A stretch of DNA of 50,555 nt from Campylobacteraceae bacterium (GCA_027024155.1 JALVTE010000019.1:1-50555), one strand, 5' to 3'. Shown: positions 35,734-45,091, numbered from the stretch's first letter. The notes: a model not told the origin generated them from the sequence alone. Translations and numbers: made by a program.

Positions 35734-37038
35734 ATGAATAAATATAATAAAGTAAAACAGATACTATCGATAATAACATCTATTTTTTTAATTAATCAAC
35801 CACTATTGGCATCTGGTGCTATTGTATTAGATACTAAAAATCATAAAGCAGGGCACACTACCCTTGATACGGCAGCAAACGGGGTAGATGTTGTAAATAT
35901 TGCAAGACCAAATAGTAATGGGGTTTCGCATAACCAATATATAGAGTTTAATGTTCCAACTCAAGGTGTAATTTTAAATAATGCAAAAACAGACACAAAA
36001 ACTCAGTTAAGCGGTTATATATATGGAAATGAAAATGTAAAAAAACATCAAGCCGATTTAATACTTAACGAAGTTACAAGCACAAATAGAAGCCATTTAA
36101 ATGGCTACTTAGAGGTAGCTGGTAAGAGTGCTGATGTAATAGTTGCAAACCCAAATGGTATTACTGTTAATGGCGGTGGTTTTATAAATATCCCAAAAGC
36201 TACACTAACAACCGGTAAAGTTAGCTTTGATGGTAAAAATCCTATATATAGTGTAAATAGTGGAGATATTTTAATAGATGGTGCTGGATTAGATGCAAGT
36301 AGTACAAATTCGCTAAATATCTACACAAAAGCCCTAAAACTAAATGCAGCTATCTGGGCAAATAAGTTAAATGTAGTAACAGGTAAAAACAAAATTAAAA
36401 ATGGAGTTGCTACCAAAATTGGAGATAGTGATGAGGAGTTTAGTATAGACTCTACTGCACTTGGTGGAATATATGCAGGGGCTATTAAGCTTGTTGGAAC
36501 AAGTAAAGGAGTGGGTGTAAACTTGCCACCTGAAGTATTGGCTCAAGATAGTTTAGAAATCAGTAGTGATGGTAAGATTGTAATAAATAGTGCCAAAGTT
36601 AAAAATGCTGCTACAATTACTAGTAAAAGTGGCTCTATAACTGTCACAAAAGGCTTGTATGCAAATAGTGCTAGTTTCGATGCCAAGGGGGCAATAAGTT
36701 TATCGGGCAATAGTGGTGTTGCTACTACTTTTAACCTAAAGGGTAGCTCTTTAATAAACAGCGGACTTTTAGCTAGTGGAGTAGATAGTAATTTTAAAAG
36801 TTTAAAAAAAGATTCTAAGCTAAATTTAGATTTTAAAGATAGCATAAAAAATAGTGGAACTATATTCTCTTCTTTATTAGATTTAAAAACATCACTATTT
36901 ACAAATAGTAAAAACGCAACTATATTAAGTAAAAATTTTAATGCAAATAGTAAAAGTTTTAATAATAGCGGGAAGATAAACTCTTCTTCTTTAATAACAA
37001 TAAATAGTAATGATTGTCCTGTCCCACCGTCCCAGTAG
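35734..37038 (+). pseudogene. TpsA filamentous haemagglutinin-like protein, truncated
   Basis: The 434-residue frame starts with a signal segment (ends near LLASG, residue 28) and a complete TPS secretion domain (about 29-270, with NQYIEFNV, NPNGI and GGGFI), then a short beta-helical repeat part, and stops at ITINSNDCPVPPSQ. TpsA adhesins usually run to one or several thousand residues. The last eight codons come from unusual GC-richer sequence (37014-37035), and no downstream remainder is found before an insertion sequence and nth, so the 3' part was lost. A short secreted fragment is still possible. Confidence 0.8.
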
Positions 37039-37049
37039 CTTACTCCTAT

Positions 37050-37089
37050 AAAAAATGACCTATTTTTTTAAAATATTTGGTCATTTTTT
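37050..37089. terminator. Hairpin after truncated tpsA
   Basis: AAAAAATGACC (37050-37060) pairs with GGTCATTTTTT (37079-37089), ending in a T-run on the plus strand: a good intrinsic terminator, possibly working both ways. Confidence 0.65.
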
Positions 37090-37135
37090 CTGCTTTTGTT
37101 GAACTTTTTATAAAATAGTCACAGTTTTTTCTTCC

Positions 37136-38146
37136 TGACTTTCTAAAAAAGTAACACATTTTATGTAACTAGACATAGCTGTAGTGTATGATGCTTTGGA
37201 CGGTGCTGTCTTTTTTTTGGGTTTAATGTGGCTTTACTCTCTAAAATAAAACCCAGCTATATTGCCACAGAGTTTTTCATAATAGATTATCTTTTTTGTT
37301 ATCTTGCTTGTAGCAATAGGCTTACTATCCCAAACATTTGCAGGTGTATTATATTCTAAGTTTTGATGTGGTCGTATATGGTTATAAAAGAGCCTAAACT
37401 CTTTTAGCCCATCTTCTAGGCTTTTACAAGTAGGAAATATAATATCCCTAAAAGCATGCTTCATTGTACTAAAAAGTCTCTCTACCTTACCATTTTGCCA
37501 TGGGCTGGCTATCTGTGTAGTTTGCCTCTTTATACCCAGTAGCCATAGCGATAATTGTATAAGCTTAGAGGTAAAGACTACCTCGTTGTCACTTCTAATA
37601 GCTTTGGGTTTGCCATATAACTCTATTGTATCTAATATTACTCTTATAAGTGTAATAGTGCTTTTGTTCTGTAGATACTTTAGAGTTAGTAATGCTCTTG
37701 TACCACTATCAAGTAGAGCAAATATCTCTCTTTTATCTATTGTAGTTAAATCCATGTGCCATAACTGATTTTTATCTTTTTTATATGGTTTTGTATTTTT
37801 TATATCTCTTCGTAAAAGTAATATTTTATAACCTTCAGATATAAATATACGATATACATATGATTTAGATACTGATATATTTTTATCTGCATATATCTTA
37901 TTAAAATGTATAGCTATTTTTCTACACCCATCATGAGGAAGATGAGCTTTTAGATAAATTATCTTCTCCTTTACCCACTCTGGTTTTTTATTAGTATGAA
38001 TAAAAGGTATATACTCCTCTCTCTTCTTTGTAATAGTATGCTTGTAATACTTACTAGGTGTAAAGTAGTTAAAGATAAGTATGTATAAATATTTTATAAG
38101 TATTAATATGTAATCCATTGATATGTTACTTTGAACTCATTTGTCA
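37136..38146 (-). mobile_element. DDE insertion sequence (IS3/IS481-like), about 1.0 kb
   Basis: One transposase gene lies between candidate imperfect terminal inverted repeats: TGACTTTCTAAAAAAGTAACA (37136 on, one base trimmed here to TGACTTTCTAAAAAAGTAAC) and, on the minus strand from 38146, TGACAAATGAGTTCAAAGTA. Both begin TGAC and contain AAGTAACA. I saw no target-site duplication, so the boundaries are tentative. The element sits between the truncated tpsA and nth. Confidence 0.55.
37234..38118 (-). CDS. DDE transposase with integrase core
   Basis: A 294-residue transposase: helical DNA-binding half (about 30-100), then an rve integrase core with the catalytic triad Asp123 (WHMDLT), Asp177 (RSDNE) and Glu213 (NGKVERLF), i.e. 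DD35E spacing as in IS3 and IS481 families. The ending FYNHIRPHQNLEYNTPANVW is the usual C-terminal signature. No separate orfA and no frameshift window are seen, so a single-ORF element is likely. The triad is intact, so it may be active. Confidence 0.9.
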   Translation of the reverse strand: MDYILILIKYLYILIFNYFTPSKYYKHTITKKREEYIPFIHTNKKPEWVKEKIIYLKAHLPHDGCRKIAIHFNKIYADKNISVSKSYVYRIFISEGYKILLLRRDIKNTKPYKKDKNQLWHMDLTTIDKREIFALLDSGTRALLTLKYLQNKSTITLIRVILDTIELYGKPKAIRSDNEVVFTSKLIQLSLWLLGIKRQTTQIASPWQNGKVERLFSTMKHAFRDIIFPTCKSLEDGLKEFRLFYNHIRPHQNLEYNTPANVWDSKPIATSKITKKIIYYEKLCGNIAGFYFRE

Positions 38147-38172
38147 TCAGCAGCAGAAGAGTATAACTTTTA

Positions 38173-38844
38173 TTACCCTTTAGCCTTAAACCCCTCTTTA
38201 CTTTTGCAATACTCTTTTAAAATACACTCTTTGCATTCGGGGTTTATGGCTTTGCATTTGTAGCGACCAAATAGTACCATGGCTTGGTGTAGTTGGTGGA
38301 GGTTGGTTTTGAATTTTTTGGATAAGTCGGCTTCGGTGCCTTTGGCGGTTGTAGATTTGCTAAGTCCTAAGCGGTGGGCTACGCGGAATACATGGGTGTC
38401 TACTGCCATAAGGTTTGCTCCTGTGTACTCTATTAGTACAACATTTGCTGTCTTTTGTCCTACTCCGGCTAGTTTGATCAACTCTTTTTGTTCTAGCGGT
38501 ATTTCGCCGTTAAACTTCTCTTCTACCATTTTTGCTAAAGATATTAGATTTTTTGCTTTATTGTTGAAAAAAGAGCAACTTTTTATTATCTCTTTAACAT
38601 CGTCTAAATTGGCATTTGCCAACTCTTTTGTACTTGGGTATTTAGCAAAGAGTGCCGGTGTTATGATATTAACGCGTTTATCTGTACATTGAGCAGATAG
38701 TAGTACAGAAACTATTAATTCGTAGAGATTTTTATAATTTAACTCTGTTACAGAGTTTGGGTAATTTTTTAAAAATATCTTTTTTATCTCTTCTATCTCT
38801 TGCTTAGTTGCTAGTTTTGGGTATTTTGTTAATTTTTTTGTCAT
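38173..38844 (-). CDS. nth: Endonuclease III
   Basis: A 223-residue base-excision glycosylase/AP lyase for oxidised pyrimidines. The HhH motif with catalytic Lys (LAGVGQKTANVVL, about 125-137), the catalytic Asp (MAVDTHVFRVAHRLGL) and the 4Fe-4S ligands C-x6-C-x2-C-x5-C (CKAINPECKECILKEYC) are intact. It lies just past the insertion sequence, with its stop about 27 bases from the candidate IS end, but is not damaged. Confidence 0.95.
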   Translation of the reverse strand: MTKKLTKYPKLATKQEIEEIKKIFLKNYPNSVTELNYKNLYELIVSVLLSAQCTDKRVNIITPALFAKYPSTKELANANLDDVKEIIKSCSFFNNKAKNLISLAKMVEEKFNGEIPLEQKELIKLAGVGQKTANVVLIEYTGANLMAVDTHVFRVAHRLGLSKSTTAKGTEADLSKKFKTNLHQLHQAMVLFGRYKCKAINPECKECILKEYCKSKEGFKAKG

Positions 38845-38925
38845 TTTTACCTACATTAATGAATTATTTCAAATTTCACTAGTATACTATCATTAAAATT
38901 TTCAAGAATTGTTTAAGGAGAGTTA

Positions 38926-39768
38926 ATGAATTTAATAAAAAGTGCAGTTTTAACAACAATGTTAGCTGCAAGTTCATTAATGGGTGCTGAGGTTTTGGCA
39001 ACTGTTAATGGCAAAGCTATTAACAAAAGTGATGTTGATACAATATTGAAAGCACAACATATTAGTTTTGATAAATTATCAAAAAAACAACAAAAGCAGA
39101 TTCTAAATAAGTTGATAGAGAGAGAATTGTTAGTAGATGTAGCTTCTAAAGCTGGTGTTGAGAAAGATCCAGAATTTGTAAAAGCATTAAACAATTACAA
39201 AAAAGATTTAGAAATTAAAGTGTGGATGGATAAAATTTATAAAAGAACATTAATAAGTGATTCTGAAGCTAATAAGTATTATCAAGAGCATAAAGAGCAG
39301 TTTAAAACTCCTGCTAAAGTTCATGCTAGACATATTTTAGTAAAGAGTGAGAAAGAAGCTAAAGATATTATTGCCGAGCTTAGTAAATATAAAGGTGAAG
39401 AGCTTAAGAAAAAATTCATAGAGTTAGCAAAAGAAAAATCTACAGGACCATCAGGTAGGAATGGTGGGGATTTAGGTTATTTTGGACAAGGGCAAATGGT
39501 TAAACCTTTTAGTGATGCAGCATTCTCTATGAAAAAAGGAGAAATTTCTAAAGAACCTATTAAGACACAGTTTGGATATCATATAATTTACTTAGAAGAT
39601 AAAAAACCAGCAGGTAATTCTAGTTTCGAAGAGGTAAAAGATGGTATTATAAGAAAAATGAGACAAGAACAGTTTAGTAAAACTATTAAAGATACTATTG
39701 AAAATCAGAAAAAGAGTGCTAAAATTACTTCTACTATTAAATTAGAAGATAATAATTCTAGCAAATAG
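38926..39768 (+). CDS. Periplasmic parvulin-type PPIase (PEB4/SurA-like)
   Basis: A 280-residue chaperone-isomerase with a signal peptide (about 1-20), a SurA-N-like helical region (about 25-115, [14 protein letters not shown]) and a parvulin domain (about 128-230; [42 protein letters not shown]). It matches the PEB4/CBF2 family, which helps outer-membrane proteins fold in Campylobacterota. AAGGAG lies before the ATG and a TATACT box at 38883-38888. A PPIase-less relative follows. Confidence 0.9.
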   Translation: MNLIKSAVLTTMLAASSLMGAEVLATVNGKAINKSDVDTILKAQHISFDKLSKKQQKQILNKLIERELLVDVASKAGVEKDPEFVKALNNYKKDLEIKVWMDKIYKRTLISDSEANKYYQEHKEQFKTPAKVHARHILVKSEKEAKDIIAELSKYKGEELKKKFIELAKEKSTGPSGRNGGDLGYFGQGQMVKPFSDAAFSMKKGEISKEPIKTQFGYHIIYLEDKKPAGNSSFEEVKDGIIRKMRQEQFSKTIKDTIENQKKSAKITSTIKLEDNNSSK

Positions 39769-39800
39769 AAATTATTTACAATTTGTTCACAAATTTTGTA

Positions 39801-39806
39801 TATAAT
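39801..39806 (+). promoter_or_regulatory. -10 box of the PPIase-less chaperone-like gene
   Basis: TATAAT 26 bases before the ATG at 39833, with TAAGGAGAC as the ribosome site; it allows expression independent of the PEB4-like gene. Confidence 0.45.
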
Positions 39807-39832
39807 TACAGTATATTATATAAGGAGACTTA

Positions 39833-40306
39833 ATGAAAAAATTAATTACTGCTTTTGCAGTTATCGCAGCATTAACAACATCTACAATTACAGCTAAGGT
39901 TATTGGTAGTGTAAATGGTTACTCTATTACAGAGAAAGAGGCTAATAATCTTTTAAAGGTTTTAACACATGGTAAGGTAAAGTATTCTCAACTTAAGCCA
40001 AAGGATAAAAGAGAGATTGTTAAGAGATTAGCAGTAGATAAGCTTGTAATTAAGACAGCTTATAGAAGTTTAAGTAAAAAAGAGAGAGATTTTGTAATAG
40101 CAAATGCTTGGATGGCTAAGAAAATTAGAGGCGTAAAAGTAACAAATAGTGAAGCTAAAAAAGCTTATAATGCAAATAAGCAGTTATTTAAGAAAAATGG
40201 TAAGATAGTTCCATTCTCAAAAGTTAAAAATTTAATTAAAATGCAACTTAAGCAGAAAAAAGTTGTAGATAGAATGATGAAAAGAGCAAAAATTATAGTA
40301 AAATAG
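39833..40306 (+). CDS. Exported SurA-N-like protein lacking a PPIase domain
   Basis: A 157-residue protein with a signal peptide (MKKLITAFAVIAALTTSTITA), then IGSVNGYSITEKEANNLLKVL, which parallels [19 protein letters not shown] of the preceding parvulin protein, and a basic helical rest. There is no parvulin domain: the region ends where the PPIase would begin. It looks like a shortened paralogue acting as a pure chaperone. Followed after 29 bases by the aldolase gene. Confidence 0.75.
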   Translation: MKKLITAFAVIAALTTSTITAKVIGSVNGYSITEKEANNLLKVLTHGKVKYSQLKPKDKREIVKRLAVDKLVIKTAYRSLSKKERDFVIANAWMAKKIRGVKVTNSEAKKAYNANKQLFKKNGKIVPFSKVKNLIKMQLKQKKVVDRMMKRAKIIVK

Positions 40307-40335
40307 CAAATAAATTTTAACTTTAAGGATATAGC

Positions 40336-41412
40336 GTGAGTCAAAAAATATCTGACTTTGTAAAACCAGGCGTAGTAAGCGGAGATGACCTCCAAAAGAT
40401 TTTTGAAATTGCAAAGGAGAATAACTTTGCAATTCCTGCTGTTAATGTAGTAGGAACAGACTCTATAAATGCAGTATTAGAAGCAGCTGCTAAAGTAAAC
40501 TCCCCAATAATAATACAGTTTAGTAATGGTGGTGCAAGTTTTTATGCTGGAAAAGGATTAAAAACCGATAATGCAGCAGTACTTGGTGCAATTAGTGGTG
40601 CTAAACATGTGCATATTTTAGCAGAAGCTTATGGTGTACCTGTAATTTTACATACAGACCACGCTGCAAGAAAGCTTTTACCTTGGATAGATGGACTTAT
40701 AGAAGCTAGCAAAGAACACTTTAAAGCTACTGGTAAGCCACTATTTAGTTCGCATATGATTGACCTCTCTGAAGAGTCTTTAGAAGAGAATCTATCTACT
40801 TGCGAAGAGTATTTAAAACAGCTTGACCCACTAGGTATGACATTAGAGATTGAGCTAGGAATTACTGGAGGCGAAGAGGATGGTGTTGATAATACGAATG
40901 TAGATAATGCGGCACTTTATACTCAGCCAGAAGAGGTATTCGAAGCTTATAGCAGACTTAGCAAAATTAGCCCAAGATTTACAATAGCTGCATCTTTTGG
41001 TAATGTGCATGGTGTTTATAAACCTGGAAATGTACAACTTGAGCCAAAAATATTGGATAATTCTCAAAAGTATATAAAAGAGAAGTTATCTTTAGATGTA
41101 GATAAGCCAGTAAACTTTGTATTCCACGGTGGAAGTGGCTCTAAGCCAGAAGAGATTAGTGAAGCTATTAGTTATGGTGCTATTAAGATGAATATAGATA
41201 CCGATACTCAATGGGCATATTGGGATGGCGTAAAGAATTATGTATCTAAGTATCATGACTATTTGCAAGGGCAAATTGGTAACCCAGAGGGCGAAGATAA
41301 GCCAAACAAAAATTACTACGACCCAAGAAAATGGTTAAGAGCCGGCGAAGAGAGTATGCGAGATAGAGTTATCAAAGCATACGAAGAGTTAAACTGTATC
41401 GATAGATATTAA
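40336..41412 (+). CDS. fbaA: Class II fructose-bisphosphate aldolase
   Basis: A 358-residue zinc enzyme that splits or forms fructose-1,6-bisphosphate. Zn and substrate motifs VILHTDHAARKLLPW, LEIELGITGGEEDGVDN (shown whole, 17 residues), ASFGNVHGVYKPGN and FHGGSGSKPEEI are intact, and the length matches E. coli FbaA (type A). Start is GTG with AAGGATA upstream. In an autotrophic Campylobacterota it would serve gluconeogenesis. Confidence 0.96.
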   Translation: MSQKISDFVKPGVVSGDDLQKIFEIAKENNFAIPAVNVVGTDSINAVLEAAAKVNSPIIIQFSNGGASFYAGKGLKTDNAAVLGAISGAKHVHILAEAYGVPVILHTDHAARKLLPWIDGLIEASKEHFKATGKPLFSSHMIDLSEESLEENLSTCEEYLKQLDPLGMTLEIELGITGGEEDGVDNTNVDNAALYTQPEEVFEAYSRLSKISPRFTIAASFGNVHGVYKPGNVQLEPKILDNSQKYIKEKLSLDVDKPVNFVFHGGSGSKPEEISEAISYGAIKMNIDTDTQWAYWDGVKNYVSKYHDYLQGQIGNPEGEDKPNKNYYDPRKWLRAGEESMRDRVIKAYEELNCIDRY

Positions 41413-41415
41413 GAT

Positions 41416-41444
41416 AACTTTACAGACTTTGGGTCTGTAAAGTT
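41416..41444 (+). terminator. Intrinsic terminator of fbaA
   Basis: A perfect 12-base stem AACTTTACAGAC / GTCTGTAAAGTT with a five-base loop three bases after the stop, followed by a T-rich stretch. Confidence 0.8.
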
Positions 41445-41512
41445 GTTATTGGTGTATTTGTTATTTGTATATTGGCTGAAGGTTGAAACCTATAGCTTTA
41501 GAGGTGCCATAC

Positions 41513-41781
41513 AATGCCATTAAGTTAAGGATTTTATATCCATAAAATGCATAAAGCATAAAGCATAAAGCCAAAAGCTAACCACCTCGTCATTCCCGCG
41601 AAAGTGGGAATCCACGGTTTGAACTGCTATAAAAGTCCTGTTTTAACTTTTAAGCATTTAAAATCGTGGATCCCCTTTTCTGTTGGGGATGACAGGAGGC
41701 AGATAATTTTTTTGCTTTCTGCTTTAAGCTTTAAGCTTTATGCCAATAAATGGATATTTTACTCTTAACTTAATGCCAATG
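41513..41781. repeat. Large (about 270 bp) palindromic repeat element
   Basis: This fills most of the 439-base gap after fbaA. Outer arms AATGCCATTAAGTTAAGG (41514 on) and CTTAACTTAATGCCAATG (ends 41781); next an AAAGCATAAAGC tract (41551-41573) against GCTTTAAGCTTTAAGCTTTA (41721-41740); inner arms CCTCGTCATTCCCGCGAAAG…CCACG (41585-41615) against CGTGGATCCCC…GATGACAGG (41665-41697). It is a nested hairpin, MITE-like, with relatives at 50299 and 22785. No coding sequence is seen. Confidence 0.7.
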
Positions 41782-41851
41782 TAGGTGTCCAAAAATATAT
41801 TTAAATAACCAATATACCAATAACAAATAACTAATATACCAATGAGCCACA

Positions 41852-42733
41852 ATGCCTTTAATATTCAACACTCCAACCCCATTAGAGCAATACACCTTTA
41901 GAGATAAAACTTTTCTACTTAAAAGAGACGATTTAATAAGCCAAGATTTTAGCGGTAATAAAGCTAGAAAGATAGATTGGTATATAGATAATTTACCTAA
42001 AAGTTTAACTACAATAGTAAGTTATGGCTCTGTGCAATCTAATGCAATGTACTCTATTGCTAAATTTTGTAATCTATTGGGTCTGAATTTTAGGTATTAT
42101 GCAAATCATATTCCCAATTTTTTAAAAGAGAGTCCAATAGGTAATTATAAAATGGCACTAGACTTAGGGGCTGATATTATTGAGGGTTACGGTAGCTTAG
42201 AAGTTGGAGAGAATGAGTTATATATAAAAGAGGGTATAGCTACAAAAGAGGCATATAGTGGTATAGAGAAGTTGGCATTGGAGATTATAGAACAGTTAGA
42301 TAGTAAAGAGTATCAACTCTTTTTGCCATCTGGTACAGGAACTACCGCTCTTTTTTTAGCAAAAGCTTTAAAAGTGCACGGTGCTGATAATATAAAACTC
42401 TTTACAACTCCAGTAGTAGGTAGCAAAGAGTATTTGTTAGAGCAGTTTAGAGAGTTAGAAGCAGATGAAAACTACTATCCAACAATAATAGATACAAAAA
42501 AACGGTACCATTTTGGTAAGCTCTATAGAGAGTTTTATCTTCTTTGGTTAGAATTACAAAACGAGATAGGTTTAGAGTTCGATATGCTTTATGACCCAAA
42601 GGGCTGGATGGCACTTTTTGAGCATATCGATAAATTTGATAACTTAGTATATATACACCAAGGCGGTATTTTGGGTAATGCCACAATGCTTGAAAGATAT
42701 AAGAGGAAGTATGATGAAAATAGTAAAAAGTAG
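41852..42733 (+). CDS. PLP-dependent ACC deaminase / D-cysteine desulfhydrase-like enzyme
   Basis: A 293-residue fold-type II PLP enzyme. The PLP lysine lies in FSGNKARKID (about 32-41), with GSVQSNAMY and the phosphate loop LPSGTGTTALFLA. Family members deaminate 1-aminocyclopropane-1-carboxylate or remove H2S from D-cysteine; the sequence does not settle which. Its 3' end overlaps hisD by 20 bases, so the two are co-transcribed. No clear ribosome site precedes the ATG, which follows a repeat-rich gap. Confidence 0.82.
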   Translation: MPLIFNTPTPLEQYTFRDKTFLLKRDDLISQDFSGNKARKIDWYIDNLPKSLTTIVSYGSVQSNAMYSIAKFCNLLGLNFRYYANHIPNFLKESPIGNYKMALDLGADIIEGYGSLEVGENELYIKEGIATKEAYSGIEKLALEIIEQLDSKEYQLFLPSGTGTTALFLAKALKVHGADNIKLFTTPVVGSKEYLLEQFRELEADENYYPTIIDTKKRYHFGKLYREFYLLWLELQNEIGLEFDMLYDPKGWMALFEHIDKFDNLVYIHQGGILGNATMLERYKRKYDENSKK

Positions 42734-44006
42734 CGACAGTAGTTTTAACGAAGAGTTTAGAGAACTGCTTAATCGTGGTAAAATGGATATAGATAGTGTT
42801 AGTAAAATAGTACAAGATTTACTTAACGAAATTAAGAGTGATGGAAATAGTGCACTAAAGAGCCAAATTGCAAGGTTCGATAGATGGCAGCCACAAGATG
42901 ATAGCGAGCTAAAGGTAGATGTTGCCGATATGGCTAAAGCGTATGAAAATATAGATAGTGAGCTTAAAGAGGCTCTGCACTTAGCTTACGATAGAATAAA
43001 AGCCTATCACGAAAAACTAATGCCAGAAACTTGGACTTATAAAGAGGAGAGTGGTACTATTTTAGGACAAAAGGTAACTGCTGTAGATAGAGCAGGGCTT
43101 TATATTCCTGGTGGAAAAGCCGCGTATCCTAGTAGTTTGCTTATGAATGCTATACCAGCAATAGTAGCAGGTGTAGAAGAGATTGTAGTTTGTACACCAG
43201 CACCAGATAATGAGTTAAATGAGCTACTATTAGCGGCGTGTCATATTTGTAACTTGAAGCATGTATATAGAGTTGGTGGGGCTAGTGCTATTGGGGCAAT
43301 GGCTTTTGGAACAGAGACAATACCAAAGGTAGATGTTATTACAGGTCCTGGTAATATATTTGTAGCAACAGCTAAAAAGCTTGTATATGGCGAAGTAAAT
43401 ATAGATATGATAGCAGGTCCTAGCGAAATTGGAGTAATTGCAGATGGCACGGCAAGAGAGGATTACTTAGCAATCGACTTACTAAGCCAAGCAGAACACG
43501 ACGAAATGGCAAGCTCTATTTTAATTACAGATAGCGAAGAGTTAGCAAACAAGGTAAGTGCAAAAGTAGAAGAGTTTATAAACGATTTAAGCCGTAAAGA
43601 GATTGCGAAAAAATCTATAAATGAGCGTGGGGCGATTATTGTAACAAAAGATATAGATGAAGCAATCGATTTAATGAACCAAATAGCACCAGAGCACTTA
43701 GAAGTGGTAACAAAAGAGCCATTTGATTTGTTAGACAAGATTAAACACGCAGGTGCTATTTTCTTAGGCGAATACACACCAGAGCCAATAGGCGACTACC
43801 TAGCAGGTCCTAACCATACCTTGCCAACTGGTGGAACAGCAAAATTCTACTCTCCGCTAAGTGTAGATAACTTCTTAAAAAAGAGCTCTATAATCTCTAT
43901 GAGTAAAGAGGGAATTAAAGAGATAGGCAAGCAGTGTGCTTTAATAGCAGATACAGAAGGTTTAACGGCACACGCTAAGAGTGTTAGAATTAGATTAGAA
44001 GATTAA
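42714..44006 (+). CDS. hisD: Histidinol dehydrogenase
   Basis: A 430-residue NAD-dependent zinc enzyme doing the last two steps of histidine synthesis. ITGPGNIFVATAKKLVYG, DMIAGPSEIGVIAD, LLSQAEHDE and APEHLEV are the family motifs. I start at 42714 (MKIVKSSD), the second of two tandem ATGs, since GAGGAAG lies at proper distance and an earlier in-frame ATG at 42678 is deep in the upstream gene. Other his genes are elsewhere. Confidence 0.95.
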   Translation: MKIVKSSDSSFNEEFRELLNRGKMDIDSVSKIVQDLLNEIKSDGNSALKSQIARFDRWQPQDDSELKVDVADMAKAYENIDSELKEALHLAYDRIKAYHEKLMPETWTYKEESGTILGQKVTAVDRAGLYIPGGKAAYPSSLLMNAIPAIVAGVEEIVVCTPAPDNELNELLLAACHICNLKHVYRVGGASAIGAMAFGTETIPKVDVITGPGNIFVATAKKLVYGEVNIDMIAGPSEIGVIADGTAREDYLAIDLLSQAEHDEMASSILITDSEELANKVSAKVEEFINDLSRKEIAKKSINERGAIIVTKDIDEAIDLMNQIAPEHLEVVTKEPFDLLDKIKHAGAIFLGEYTPEPIGDYLAGPNHTLPTGGTAKFYSPLSVDNFLKKSSIISMSKEGIKEIGKQCALIADTEGLTAHAKSVRIRLED

Positions 44007-44016
44007 AGGAGAACTT

Positions 44017-44487
44017 ATGTTACCAGATATTTTAACAAACAAAGTTACTACTAAAAGTGGTAAAAAGGTTACTTATTTAGCGGGGTGGTTTACTTTTATA
44101 CTTTCTATGGCTTTGGCTATTGGTACTTGGAATCCAACAGGACATGATTTTGTGCATTATGTTACAAGTAATTTTGATAATATTTTAAGTGGCTTTACTC
44201 CATTTTTTATTTTAATTATGCTTGCACTTTGGCTTTTAGCTCTTAAATCTATGCTACAGAGTCTTGGTTTTTTGGGTATGAGTATTACACTTATAATTAT
44301 TATTGCTTTTGTTTGGGGTTTACAACAGTATAATATTATAAATGTAACTGATTTTAATCAATTAGGATGGGTTGCTACTATTGCTATTGGTTTTATTATT
44401 TGGTTTGGGCTTAATGCCTCTATTTTTTGGAAGAAACTTACTGGTGTTTATACTACAGATGCTACAGCTGAAGATATAGATGGTTAA
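44017..44487 (+). CDS. DUF6524-like four-helix membrane protein
   Basis: A 156-residue membrane protein with four hydrophobic segments (about 22-38, 60-78, 84-103, 117-138). LAGWFTFILSMALAIGTWNP at the start is like the DUF6524 family as I remember it. Function unknown. It follows hisD after ten bases with AAAGGAG, and ends in a terminator facing the HdeD gene. Confidence 0.7.
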   Translation: MLPDILTNKVTTKSGKKVTYLAGWFTFILSMALAIGTWNPTGHDFVHYVTSNFDNILSGFTPFFILIMLALWLLALKSMLQSLGFLGMSITLIIIIAFVWGLQQYNIINVTDFNQLGWVATIAIGFIIWFGLNASIFWKKLTGVYTTDATAEDIDG

Positions 44488-44507
44488 AAGACTCAAGAGA
44501 GTCTTTT
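44486..44507. terminator. Terminator between converging genes
   Basis: AAAAGACTC / GAGTCTTTT (nine base pairs, four-base loop AAGA) with A- and T-runs on both sides, between the DUF6524-like gene and the converging HdeD gene; it should work for the plus strand and perhaps both. Confidence 0.8.
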
Positions 44508-44515
44508 AATCTTTA

Positions 44516-45070
44516 TTAATTTTTCTTACTTGCATTTCCTAGACTAAGTAGCATAATACCATCAAATAGTAAGCTAATTCCTACGAATATCCCAACTAAC
44601 CACATAGTTTTAATTGGGTTTGGAATAGAATATATAAAAAAGATTCCCAATGCTAAAGATAAGATAGCATTTAAGAGAACTATCCACCATACACCTTCAG
44701 GTTTTATACTAAATGCTAAAGAGAAGTTAATGATACTATCTATAAAAAAGTATATAGTAAATAGTATACCTAAAGCAATAACGCCACTAATTGGGTTTAT
44801 TATTACTAAAGCCCCAACAATTAAATATAGTAGAGCTTTTAACCATCCTAACCAATCTTTTTTATTTATTTGCCATGTTTGTATAGCAATAAATATACCT
44901 GCAAAAAGCATTAACCAACCTATAAATAGAGCTGAAGTTAATGACATTATATTAGGAAATACAATTCCTAATGCACCCAAGATAATAAACAATACACCGA
45001 AAATATTACTATATTTAGCAAATTTATCAGTTATATCTTTATCATTTGCAAACATTTTATAATTAAGCAT
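44516..45070 (-). CDS. HdeD-family (DUF308) membrane protein
   Basis: A 184-residue protein with six membrane helices spread from residue 24 to 178 and the repeated GxxxIxxPxxS pattern (LGIVFPNIMSLTSALFIGW; ALVIINPISGVIALGI) of HdeD. HdeD takes part in acid and high-density stress in E. coli, by an unknown mechanism. It is the third gene after yfdX and the DUF1931 gene. AGGAGG precedes the ATG. Confidence 0.88.
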   Translation of the reverse strand: MLNYKMFANDKDITDKFAKYSNIFGVLFIILGALGIVFPNIMSLTSALFIGWLMLFAGIFIAIQTWQINKKDWLGWLKALLYLIVGALVIINPISGVIALGILFTIYFFIDSIINFSLAFSIKPEGVWWIVLLNAILSLALGIFFIYSIPNPIKTMWLVGIFVGISLLFDGIMLLSLGNASKKN

Positions 45071-45091
45071 TTTAATCCTCCTAATCTTCAG

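Noticed and set aside
37039-37135. The IS as the direct cause of the tpsA stop codon
   Set aside because: The stop lies about 97 bases before the candidate IS end, so the truncation point and the IS end do not coincide.
41541-41750. Repeats mistaken for a CRISPR array (CATAAAG tract and palindromes)
   Set aside because: The units are short and tandem or inverted, with no regular spacers and no cas genes.
42678-42713. Longer hisD start (MPQCLKDIRGSM)
   Set aside because: No ribosome site, and it extends further into the upstream gene; the ATG pair at 42711-42716 has GAGGAAG.
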